A stretch of DNA of 6,836 nucleotides from contig CAMOGC010000088.1 of assembly GCA_946613955.1 (NCBI GenBank), forward strand, positions 1 through 6,836, in the 5' to 3' direction. A program made the translations under genes and the position numbers. How positions within the stretch are numbered: position 1 is the first letter of the stretch; each line of letters opens with the position of its first letter. This document shows positions 1 through 5,921 of the stretch, piece after piece. Under the pieces are notes generated by a model. That model saw only the letters and a list, made by a program, of their open reading frames with translations, searched no databases and was not told the DNA's origin. This stretch comes from an uncultured Clostridia bacterium. Its GTDB lineage: Bacteria > Bacillota_A > Clostridia > Christensenellales > Aristaeellaceae.

Positions 1-2
1 AT

Positions 3-761
3 TTTGACGCGGAAAAGGCCCGGGACCGACTGGTGGCCGAAATCCGGAGGATTGCAGGGGAACAGGGCTTCTCGAGGGTGGCGCTGGGGATTTCCGGTGG
101 CAAGGATTCCACGGTGACCGCGGCGCTGTGCGCCAGGGCGCTGGGCCGGGAAAACGTGTTTGGCATCATGATGCCCGACGGGCTGCAGAAGGATATCAGC
201 GACAGCCTGCGGGTCTGTGAAGCGCTGGGGATCCCGAGAAAGACGATCAACATCGGCGAAGCGCACATCGCCCTTCGGAAGCAGGCGGATGCCGGCCGGG
301 AAGGAGAATTCGACATTCCGGTCTCCCGGGAATCGGATATCAACATCGGCCCGAGGCTTCGCATGACCGCCCTGCGCTACGCGGCCCAGGCGCTCGGCGC
401 CCGGGTGGCCGGGACGGGGAATCTGAGCGAGATAACCGTCGGATACTGCACCAAGGACGGGGACACCTCCTGCGACTTTTCCGTGCTCGGCGCGCTGACC
501 AGCGTCGAGGTGGTGGAGGTCGGGCTGAGCATGGACGAGCTTCCGCGGGAGCTGGTCGTCAAAACGCCCACGGACGGTCTGAGCGGTATGAGCGACGAGG
601 AGAAGCTGGGCGTCCTGTATCGGGATATTCACGCGTATATCCGGGAGGGCACCTGCGGGAATCCGGAGACGGATGAAAAGATCCGCGGCATGGAGAAGCG
701 GAACATGCATAAAAGGAGAATGCCCCTGGTGCTGGATCCCTTCGGAAAGGACGGAAAATGA
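3..761 (+). CDS. nadE: NH3-dependent NAD+ synthetase (5' partial)
   Basis: This cytosolic enzyme makes NAD from deamido-NAD, ATP and ammonia, the last step of NAD synthesis. The N-type ATP pyrophosphatase P-loop SGGKDS lies at 93-110. Further along are GTGNLSEITVGYCTKDGD, matching the family's GTGNxSE...GY.TK.GD block, and a C-terminal GLSGMSDEEKLG segment matching the usual DGL.G.tDE..LG motif. The frame is open to the left edge and begins FDAEKARDRLV, which resembles the start of stand-alone clostridial NadE proteins. Probably only one or a few codons are missing, and the GTG at 33 is then internal. No glutaminase (nitrilase) domain is visible, so ammonia is the likely nitrogen source, although the true N-terminus is unseen. 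The stop lies one base before the nadD start, so the two are surely cotranscribed. The call is firm; the exact start is not. Confidence 0.93.
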   Translation, partial: FDAEKARDRLVAEIRRIAGEQGFSRVALGISGGKDSTVTAALCARALGRENVFGIMMPDGLQKDISDSLRVCEALGIPRKTINIGEAHIALRKQADAGREGEFDIPVSRESDINIGPRLRMTALRYAAQALGARVAGTGNLSEITVGYCTKDGDTSCDFSVLGALTSVEVVEVGLSMDELPRELVVKTPTDGLSGMSDEEKLGVLYRDIHAYIREGTCGNPETDEKIRGMEKRNMHKRRMPLVLDPFGKDGK

Positions 762-762
762 G

Positions 763-1371
763 ATGAAAACGGCGCTGGGCTTTTTCGGAGCCTTTAACCC
801 GCCGACCATGGCGCATCTGACCCTGGCCCGGGTCGCGGCGGAGGAGACCGGCTTTTCCCAGACCATCTTCGTCCCTTCCCGGTCGGATTACATCCGGAAC
901 TTCCAGGGCAAGGATTACGCCTATTCCGATGAAACCAGGCTCCGGATGCTGCGCAGGCTGGCGGAGACCCGCCCCTGGATGGGGGTGACCGATATCGAGC
1001 TTCGCATGGATCGACAGCCAAGAACCTATATCACCCTCTGCCAGATGAGAGAACAGGGCGTTCAGGCATCGCTGCTGATGGGGACGGATAAGCTGCGGGA
1101 GCTGGAAAAATGGCGCTATGTTGAGCAAATCGCCCGGGAATTCGGCATCGTATGCGTCGATCGGGGCGAGGACGACGGCGAGCGGCTGCTGCGGGAGGAT
1201 CCGTATCTGCGTTCGATCGCGCCCTACGTTCGGATCATCCGGGGACCGGAGGCGCTGAAGGATGTATCCTCCTCGGCGGTGCGCAGGCGCGTGGCGGAAA
1301 TCCGCAGGCTCCGGGAGGAAATCGCCGCCATGACGCCGACGGAAATCATGGATTTGCTGGAGGAAGGATAA
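763..1371 (+). CDS. nadD: Nicotinate-nucleotide adenylyltransferase (NadD family), divergent
   Basis: The 202-residue cytosolic protein is expected to transfer AMP from ATP to nicotinate mononucleotide, giving deamido-NAD for NadE. The nucleotidyltransferase signature is at residues 6-19, GFFGAFNPPTMAHL. It aligns with the usual GGTFDPIHxGHL, but the first His is Thr (T15) and the second is kept (H18). A GTDKL...W segment (residues 107-118) matches GADxLxxLxxW of NadD. SSSAVR (169-174) stands where the family has the ISSTxIR ATP-binding motif. I chose ATG 763 because the signature then begins six residues in, as in the family, and AAAGGACGG lies just upstream. An in-frame ATG at 673 would add 30 residues inside nadE that resemble nothing. 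The FNPPT form recalls NMN adenylyltransferases, so activity on nicotinamide mononucleotide is possible, but the neighbours favour the nicotinate route. Confidence 0.85.
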   Translation: MKTALGFFGAFNPPTMAHLTLARVAAEETGFSQTIFVPSRSDYIRNFQGKDYAYSDETRLRMLRRLAETRPWMGVTDIELRMDRQPRTYITLCQMREQGVQASLLMGTDKLRELEKWRYVEQIAREFGIVCVDRGEDDGERLLREDPYLRSIAPYVRIIRGPEALKDVSSSAVRRRVAEIRRLREEIAAMTPTEIMDLLEEG

Positions 1372-1438
1372 GGCGGAACAGGATCGATCATGGCCGGAGC
1401 AGCCGCGCCGGAGAGAATATTTCAGAAAGCATCTGAAC

Positions 1439-1444
1439 AGGAGG
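1439..1444 (+). promoter_or_regulatory. Ribosome binding site of pncB
   Basis: AGGAGG lies seven bases before the ATG at 1452. It is a near-ideal Shine-Dalgarno and fixes the pncB start. It also shows that pncB can be translated independently of nadD, 80 bases upstream. Confidence 0.85.
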
Positions 1445-1451
1445 ATACAGG

Positions 1452-2657
1452 ATGAAACTGGAACCCATTATCGAATCGCTGCTGGACACGGATCTGTATA
1501 AGTTCAACATGGATCAGGTGATTTTCCACAAGCATACGAACCTCAGCGGGGAGTATTACTTCCGCTGCCGCACGGAGAATGTGGTTTTCACGAAGGAGAT
1601 GAAGGAGGAGATCGACGCGCAGATCGATCACCTCTGCACCCTCCGATTCCGGAAAAAGGAACTGGACTACCTGCGCTCCATCCGGTTCATTAAGAACGAC
1701 TATGTGGAGTTCCTGCGGCTCTGGCATCCGATCCGGGACTATGTCGAAACCGGACTGACGGAGGAGGGAAAGCTGGAAATCGTCGTCCGGGGGCCGCTCT
1801 TTTCCGCGATGCAGTTTGAAATCTTTCTGCTGGAGATTGTCAACGAGGTTTATTTCCGGATGCGGTTCGACTATTCGACCCTCCGGGCCTCGGCGGAGGA
1901 AAGGCTGAACCGGAAAATCGAGGATTTCCGGAGCGGAAAGTATACCTTCCGTTTCGCGGAATTCGGATGCCGCCGGCGGCTGAGCCGGGAATGGCAGGAC
2001 GAGGTGGTTCGGCGCTTCGCCCGGGAAACGGAAAACTGCGTCGGCACCTCCAATGTGTATCTGGCGATGAAATACAACCTGACACCCATCGGCACCTATG
2101 CCCATGAATATGTTCAGATGTATCAGGGCATCGATTCCATCCCCCTGGCCTATACCAACCATTACGCCATGGAAGACTGGTATGATGAATATAAGGGCGA
2201 CAACGGGACGGCCCTGACGGACACGATCACGACGGATCTTTTCCTTCTGGATTTCAACCGGGCCATGGTCAACAACTATACCGGCGTCCGGCATGACAGC
2301 GGCGATCCCTATGAATGGGGAGAGAAGATCATCGCCCATTACGAGAAATACGGCGTGGATCCGAAAACCAAGCTGCTGCTTTTCAGCGACAGCCTGGATT
2401 TCGAGAAGGCCCAGGCGCTGTATGATCATTTCCGGGACAAGGCGAAGGTTTCCTTCGGCATCGGTACCTTCTGCTCGAACGATACCTGCGAAAAGGCGCT
2501 CAACATCGTCATCAAGCTGCAGACGGTGAACGGGCGCGCGGTGGCGAAGCTGTCCGATACTCCCGGAAAGGCCATGTGCCGGGATCCCCAGTATCTGGAG
2601 TACCTGAAGCGGTCGGTGGATTTCCGGCTGAATCGGGAAAAGGAACAAAACGCCTGA
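1452..2657 (+). CDS. pncB: Nicotinate phosphoribosyltransferase
   Basis: PncB joins nicotinate to PRPP, with ATP hydrolysis, to give nicotinate mononucleotide: the entry step of NAD salvage. The 401-residue length matches the classical PncB, about 400 residues. Visible motifs in order are TDLYKFNM (13-20), near the N-terminus as in E. coli TDxYK; GTYAHE (214-219), whose H218 is at the place of the His that is phosphorylated in the Salmonella enzyme; LTDTITTDLFL, matching the LTDxxxTDxFL block; GVRHDSGDPYEWG (278-290), the PRPP/phosphate-binding region; and KLSDTPGKAMC (366-376), matching KLSDxPGK. All expected active-site blocks are present and the frame is intact. No signal peptide or membrane segment is visible. 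It follows nadD by 80 bases on the same strand and probably belongs to the same operon. Confidence 0.95.
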   Translation: MKLEPIIESLLDTDLYKFNMDQVIFHKHTNLSGEYYFRCRTENVVFTKEMKEEIDAQIDHLCTLRFRKKELDYLRSIRFIKNDYVEFLRLWHPIRDYVETGLTEEGKLEIVVRGPLFSAMQFEIFLLEIVNEVYFRMRFDYSTLRASAEERLNRKIEDFRSGKYTFRFAEFGCRRRLSREWQDEVVRRFARETENCVGTSNVYLAMKYNLTPIGTYAHEYVQMYQGIDSIPLAYTNHYAMEDWYDEYKGDNGTALTDTITTDLFLLDFNRAMVNNYTGVRHDSGDPYEWGEKIIAHYEKYGVDPKTKLLLFSDSLDFEKAQALYDHFRDKAKVSFGIGTFCSNDTCEKALNIVIKLQTVNGRAVAKLSDTPGKAMCRDPQYLEYLKRSVDFRLNREKEQNA

Positions 2658-2673
2658 CGGCTTTCCATCAGGC
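2652..2673 (-). terminator. Possible second, weaker terminator of the minus-strand operon
   Basis: GCCTGA (2652-2657) and TCAGGC (2668-2673) form a 6-bp stem with a 10-base loop. Read on the minus strand it is followed by GTTTTGTT. It lies just beyond the T tract of the main terminator and overlaps the last codons of pncB. It could act as a backup stop for transcription from pepT. A stem this short may be chance. Confidence 0.3.
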
Positions 2674-2728
2674 AAAAAAAGACGGAACGGAGAGATCGCG
2701 GCCGACGGCCTGCGATTTTTCCGTTCCG
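2674..2728 (-). terminator. Rho-independent terminator between convergent pncB and pepT
   Basis: CGGAACGGA (2683-2691) pairs with TCCGTTCCG (2720-2728). Inside, TCGC and GGCC pair with GGCC and GCGA around a three-base loop, with one bulged base at 2711. On the minus strand the hairpin is followed by TC and seven T (2674-2680), the classic layout for ending the pepT operon. On the plus strand the stem is even more continuous (GAGA can pair with TTTT through G-U), but the following sequence is only CTCTGTTTC. It may therefore stop pncB transcripts weakly too. Confidence 0.8.
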
Positions 2729-2747
2729 CTCTGTTTCAACGGACGCG

Positions 2748-2763
2748 CGGCCCAGAGGGGCCG
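2748..2763. repeat. Short GC hairpin downstream of pepT
   Basis: CGGCCC (2748-2753) and GGGCCG (2758-2763) form a 6-bp GC stem with an AGAG loop, 17 bases beyond the pepT stop. Neither strand has a T tract after it. It may stabilise the 3' end of the pepT message or be incidental in GC-rich DNA. Confidence 0.3.
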
Positions 2764-2779
2764 GCGGTAAGAAACCGTT

Positions 2780-4000
2780 TTATTCCGCAAATCGCCGCAC
2801 GATGTTCAGAATGATTTCGACCATCTGATCCATTTCCTCGGCGACCGCGTGCTCATAGGGCCCGTGGAATGCGTAGCCGCCGGTTCCGAGATTGGGGCAG
2901 GGGAGACCGCGGAAGGACAGCTGGGCGCCGTCCGTTCCGCCGCGAACCGGGGGTGTTTTCGGCTCCAGCCCCACATCCCGCACGGCGGCCATCGCTGTGT
3001 TCAGCACTTCAGGATGTTCGCGAACGACTTCCGCCATGTTGCGATACTGATCCCGGATTTTGCATTGAACGGTTCCCGGACCGTATTTATCGTTCAGGGC
3101 CTCCGCGATTTCCTGGATTTTCCTTTTGCGTCCGTCGAAGCGCTCCGCGTCATGATCCCGGAGAATATACACGAGCTCCGCGGCCGACGTGTTGCCCTTC
3201 ATATCCGTCAGATGGAAGAAGCCTTCGTGCCCCTCGGTTTTGGCGGGAACCTCCTCCGGCGGCAGCATGCTGTTGGCTTCCATGGCCACCAGCTGGGCGT
3301 TGATCATCTTTCCCTTCGCGGAGCCGGGATGCACGGACAGCCCCGTAAAGCTCATCCGGGCCTGGGCGGCGTTGAAGGTTTCATATTCGACTTCATCCGG
3401 GGAACCCCCGTCCAGGGTATAGCCGTATTTCGCCCCGAAGGCCTCCAGATCCAGCAGGCGGGCGCCATGGCCGATTTCCTCATCCGGACTGAAGCAGACG
3501 CTGATCGCTCCGTGAGGCCGGGCTTCAGCGATGAGCCGCTCCAGCATGGTCATGATTTCGGCCACGCCGGCCTTGTCATCCGCCCCCAGAACGGAGGTAC
3601 CGTCGGTGGTAATGATGGTCTTTCCGACACAGTTCTTCAGATGGGTAAACTGTTCCGGATCCAGCGCGAGGCCGGAGGTTCCCAGAGGAATCCTGCCCCC
3701 GTCGTAATTCCGGATCACCTGGGGATGGGTGTCGGTCCCGCCGAAGTCGTCCACGGTGTCCAGATGGGCGTTAAAGCCCAGGGCGGGAACGCTCTCGCAG
3801 CCGGGAGTCGCGGGAAGGAAGCCGTAAACATAGGCGTGCTCATCCACACGGACGCCGGAAAGCCCCAGCTCCTTCAATTCTTCCGCCAGCAGATAGGCCA
3901 GGTCGAATTCCCCCGCGCCGGAAGGAACCTGGGCCTCGTTTTCCTCGGAGCTGGTCGTGTTGACGACGACATACTTCAGCAGCCTTTCATACGCTCTCAT
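2780..4000 (-). CDS. pepT: Peptidase T (tripeptide aminopeptidase)
   Basis: PepT is a cytosolic two-zinc M20B peptidase that removes the N-terminal residue of tripeptides in the last stage of peptide use. The 406-residue length is typical (about 408). All metal and catalytic residues are visible: H79 and D81 in NAHLDT, D141 in GADDKAG, E174/E175 in SPDEEIGHGA, D197 in TLDGG, and H379 in FHGPYEH. The N-terminal YVVVNTTSSE and the RGGTDGAQLSFRGLPCPNLGTGG block (353-375) are also characteristic of PepT. The start is fixed by AAGGAGG eight bases upstream. It is the last gene of a minus-strand operon, 27 bases after the F5/8-like gene, and runs into the terminator at 2674-2728. Nothing indicates damage. 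Confidence 0.96.
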   Translation of the reverse strand: MRAYERLLKYVVVNTTSSEENEAQVPSGAGEFDLAYLLAEELKELGLSGVRVDEHAYVYGFLPATPGCESVPALGFNAHLDTVDDFGGTDTHPQVIRNYDGGRIPLGTSGLALDPEQFTHLKNCVGKTIITTDGTSVLGADDKAGVAEIMTMLERLIAEARPHGAISVCFSPDEEIGHGARLLDLEAFGAKYGYTLDGGSPDEVEYETFNAAQARMSFTGLSVHPGSAKGKMINAQLVAMEANSMLPPEEVPAKTEGHEGFFHLTDMKGNTSAAELVYILRDHDAERFDGRKRKIQEIAEALNDKYGPGTVQCKIRDQYRNMAEVVREHPEVLNTAMAAVRDVGLEPKTPPVRGGTDGAQLSFRGLPCPNLGTGGYAFHGPYEHAVAEEMDQMVEIILNIVRRFAE

Positions 4001-4008
4001 CGAATGAA

Positions 4009-4015
4009 CCTCCTT
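4009..4015 (-). promoter_or_regulatory. Ribosome binding site of pepT
   Basis: On the minus strand AAGGAGG stands eight bases before the ATG at 4000. It fills the short gap after the upstream gene and gives pepT strong independent translation. Confidence 0.85.
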
Positions 4016-4027
4016 GCAAACATGTAT

Positions 4028-4807
4028 TCAGTCATGGCCCCAGACTTCCCAGGCCCGAAGGGAGGGGAAGGCGGAGGGATCGTCGCTTTTCACCAGCCGC
4101 TCGAGCCGGAGCCATCGGACACGGCGGCCGCCCAGATCAACAAACTGCCTTTCATCGGTTTTCCGCAGATCAAAGGCCGTATCCATTCCGGCGGAATCCA
4201 CTACATGGCCCGAGACCCAGTAGGCGTCATGAGGAAAATCGGCCCGCAGGGTCAGGGCCATCTTCTCCGCGATGACCTCACGGCCGAAATCCAGCAGGCA
4301 CCAGGCGTCCTCCCGGGCGCCGATCCCCCAGCTTTCAAAGGGCCATTCCCCATGATAATGATTGAAACGAAGGCCGTCAATCACGTTTCGCGCCGCGAAA
4401 ACCGATTCGCCCCGGGTTTCCACATTGGCCGTGCAGTGTGGAAAGAAATCCGTATCTCCCCGGAGATCGAGCGGGTTTTCCGCGAGATTTCGCAGGGCTG
4501 CCGTTTCCTCATCGGTCATCCGGCGGACGGTCAGGATGTGCCTTTTTCCATCAAACAGGCCCGGCTGATAGGCCAGTCGATGTTCCCCGAAGGGGACGGG
4601 CCAGGTCATGACGCCATCCGGAAGGAAAACCTCGCCCCGGAGCATGGAGGCGTCGATGGAAACAAACAGATGATCGCCGGGCCGGGCCCGGACGGTCAGA
4701 GTGTCGCCTTCTTCCCAGGCGTGATCCATACACGCGTTTACCTCCTGGGAAGAGGCGGATTCCCACAGCGTTTTCCCATCCTGGTTTTTGAGAGTGACGG
4801 TGATCAT
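4028..4807 (-). CDS. Unrecognised protein with a C-terminal F5/8 type C-like (galactose-binding fold) domain
   Basis: I do not recognise a named family for the whole 259-residue protein. Residues about 1-100 look like a beta-rich domain (ITVTLKNQDGKTLWE, DTLTVRARPGDHLFVSID, HILTVRRM). Residues about 125-257 look like a discoidin/F5-8C jelly roll: ANVETRGESVFAARNVIDG, then W...SWG, WCLLDFGREV, ALTLRADFPHDAYW, a hydrophobic tail and a closing WEVWG. This fits the usual A.N.iDG / W.vDlG / EVyG pattern. Aromatic residues are frequent (W155, W160, W169, W197), which would suit sugar binding, but no ligand can be named. No signal peptide or transmembrane segment is visible, so it is probably cytosolic. 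The ATG at 4807 follows AAAGGAG at about 11 bases. It is the middle gene of a minus-strand operon, 42 bases after the ylmH-like gene. The domain call is moderate; the function is unknown. Confidence 0.72.
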   Translation of the reverse strand: MITVTLKNQDGKTLWESASSQEVNACMDHAWEEGDTLTVRARPGDHLFVSIDASMLRGEVFLPDGVMTWPVPFGEHRLAYQPGLFDGKRHILTVRRMTDEETAALRNLAENPLDLRGDTDFFPHCTANVETRGESVFAARNVIDGLRFNHYHGEWPFESWGIGAREDAWCLLDFGREVIAEKMALTLRADFPHDAYWVSGHVVDSAGMDTAFDLRKTDERQFVDLGGRRVRWLRLERLVKSDDPSAFPSLRAWEVWGHD

Positions 4808-4849
4808 GTTCGCTTTTTCTCCTTTCTCCGGGAACGGTGCCGATGATTG

Positions 4850-5599
4850 TCAGCTATATTTCCGAAGGGCGACCCAGAGCCGGCCCTTTTTGGTTTCGTG
4901 CTCAATGCCATCGTATATGGCTTTTCCGATGCCGCGGACGGAAAGAATGTCCCCTTCCTTCAGCTGGGCTCCTTTATCGGGGGCGGGCAGTCCGTTTACG
5001 AAGACCTTTTCCGCCGCGAAGAGCTTCTCCGCCTGCCCGCGGGAAATCCCGGCGAAGGCGGCGATCACCGCGTCCAGCCGGCCGGAGGCCACGTTCAGCC
5101 GCAGAGACGTAAATGATGGAAGAATCTCTGGAACGTCCGTCCCGACCACCTCCGCGGCGACCGCCGTTTTGCGGATCTGGGTCAGGGAGGAGGCCAGCAT
5201 CTCCGCCGCGGAGGAGAGGCAGAAGATCCAGGCCCGCTTGTCCCTGATCAGAATATCGCCCGTCAGGCTCCGGTCAATCCCCAGACTCATCATGGCCCCG
5301 AGATAGTCCCGATGGGAAAGCTCCTCCGCGTATTTCATAGATTTCGGCCGGATGGCGACAACGCTGATCGGAAAATCGGGCGGCCCGGCTTCCGCTTCGC
5401 TGCCCGCGGCCAGGATTTTTCGTTCGGCGGCTTCATGGCCCCCGGCCAGCAAAAAAGAGAAGCGCCCCGAATCCGGGCTCCGCAGCCATTCTTCCTGTTC
5501 GGCGGGGGACAGGAAACCGGAGAACTGCCACATACCGGTTTTCTCGCTTTTTCGGCAGAGATCCAACAGATGCCGTATTGTTGCTTCCTTCTGGTCCAT
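4850..5599 (-). CDS. ylmH: YlmH-like S4-domain RNA-binding protein
   Basis: The 249 residues match YlmH of Firmicutes in length (about 257) and layout. The N-terminal half carries FSGFLSPAEQ (26-35), the GGHEAAER block (53-60, usual GGyxxAER) and LSHRDYLGAMMSLGIDR...GDI (94-116, usual HRDxLGxLMxLGixRxxxGDI). The S4 domain follows from about 172 to 225: SGRLDAVIAAFAGISRGQAE, then KVFVNG and EGDILSVRGIGK. The tail has TKKGR. S4 domains bind structured RNA. From the literature, B. subtilis ylmH lies in the ylm-divIVA cluster near cell-division genes and its product associates with the 50S subunit in ribosome quality control. Here it appears to be the first gene of an operon with an F5/8-like protein and pepT. 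A weak GGAAAG is the only Shine-Dalgarno-like sequence before the ATG at 5599. Confidence 0.88.
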   Translation of the reverse strand: MDQKEATIRHLLDLCRKSEKTGMWQFSGFLSPAEQEEWLRSPDSGRFSFLLAGGHEAAERKILAAGSEAEAGPPDFPISVVAIRPKSMKYAEELSHRDYLGAMMSLGIDRSLTGDILIRDKRAWIFCLSSAAEMLASSLTQIRKTAVAAEVVGTDVPEILPSFTSLRLNVASGRLDAVIAAFAGISRGQAEKLFAAEKVFVNGLPAPDKGAQLKEGDILSVRGIGKAIYDGIEHETKKGRLWVALRKYS

Positions 5600-5709
5600 C
5601 TTGAAACTCTTTCCGCTTTACGCAGTCCATTTTCAGGTAACGCCGAAGCTGTCTTTTCCTTTTTCTTACGCTACCGGAACCGTTTAATCTTCACATGAAC
5701 CGGAGAAAA

Positions 5710-5745
5710 TGTCAAGCCAGTGTTTATTTTTATGAATTTATACCA
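5710..5745 (-). promoter_or_regulatory. Candidate promoter elements for the ylmH-like/pepT operon
   Basis: On the minus strand TGGTATAAA (5745-5737) is an extended -10-like sequence, and a perfect -35 hexamer TTGACA lies at 5715-5710. They do not form one promoter. TTGACA is followed at 17-18 bases only by poor -10 sequences (GAAGAT/AAGATT), and the extended -10 has no good -35. Either could start the operon; the sequence alone cannot decide. Confidence 0.3.
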
Positions 5746-5774
5746 AAATAGAACTGTCTTTTTTACATCGCAGC

Positions 5775-5783
5775 TGATAAAAT
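5775..5783 (+). promoter_or_regulatory. Candidate extended -10 for the small ORF/HAD gene
   Basis: TGATAAAAT matches the extended -10 pattern TGn followed by five of six bases of TATAAT. It would start transcription near 5790, leaving a leader of about 50 bases before the small ORF at 5841. No convincing -35 hexamer lies at the right distance, though TTTACA is present ten bases upstream, which is too close. Confidence 0.35.
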
Positions 5784-5824
5784 GAATCGCTTCAATAGCG
5801 AGGCCTGCCATACAAACGCGAAGG

Positions 5825-5831
5825 AAAGGAG
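5825..5831 (+). promoter_or_regulatory. Strong Shine-Dalgarno of the 26-codon ORF
   Basis: AAAGGAG, within AAGGAAAGGAG, lies nine bases before the ATG at 5841. It is about 90 bases before the HAD start at 5922, too far to serve that gene directly. It is the only good ribosome binding site before the HAD gene and supports translation of the small ORF. Confidence 0.6.
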
Positions 5832-5840
5832 CAGGCGAAA

Positions 5841-5921
5841 ATGAAAAGGCAGGACAGAAAGCTGCCCCAAAGAATCGCATCCTTGATCTGTACGGGACTC
5901 GGGACTGAATGGTACGAATGA
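5841..5921 (+). CDS. Small 26-residue ORF abutting the HAD gene, possible leader peptide
   Basis: This short frame begins ATGAAAAGGCAG and ends with a TGA whose last base directly precedes the ATG of the HAD gene. The peptide is basic at the start (MKRQDRK), has a short hydrophobic stretch (IASLICTGLG) and ends EWYE. It resembles no family I know. The strong Shine-Dalgarno nine bases upstream and the zero-base junction with the next start suggest translational coupling, since the HAD start itself has no recognisable ribosome binding site. Against it: it is very short, and its codon content cannot be judged. It could be a real small protein, a regulatory leader, or chance. Confidence 0.42.
   Translation: MKRQDRKLPQRIASLICTGLGTEWYE

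Larger units (their letters stand above)
5600..5840. other. Divergent intergenic spacer
   Basis: About 240 bases separate the divergent ylmH-like gene and the small ORF before the HAD gene. I see no convincing gene here: short open frames on both strands lack ribosome binding sites or overlap real genes out of frame. Positions 5690-5790 are clearly AT-richer than the rest of the window and hold promoter-like hexamers on both strands, as expected for a two-way promoter region. Confidence 0.7.

Noticed and set aside
33..761. GTG at 33 as the true nadE start
   Set aside because: The frame continues upstream to the window edge with residues typical of NadE N-termini, so the real start lies just outside.
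673..762. Extended N-terminus for nadD from ATG 673
   Set aside because: The extra 30 residues overlap nadE and resemble no NadD. ATG 763 places the nucleotide-binding motif at the usual distance from the start.
1422..2675. A 417-codon open frame on the minus strand
   Set aside because: It is the antisense shadow of pncB, whose motifs and Shine-Dalgarno are unambiguous. It also reads through the terminator region and has no convincing start.
2849..4846. A 665-codon open frame on the plus strand, longer than any accepted gene here
   Set aside because: It lies antisense to pepT and the F5/8-like gene, both with clear motifs and ribosome binding sites. Its protein matches no family I know, and such long antisense frames are common in GC-rich coding DNA.
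5433..5630. A 65-codon minus-strand frame overlapping the start of the ylmH-like gene
   Set aside because: It runs out of frame through the ylmH-like gene, whose own frame has strong family motifs, and its product resembles nothing known to me.
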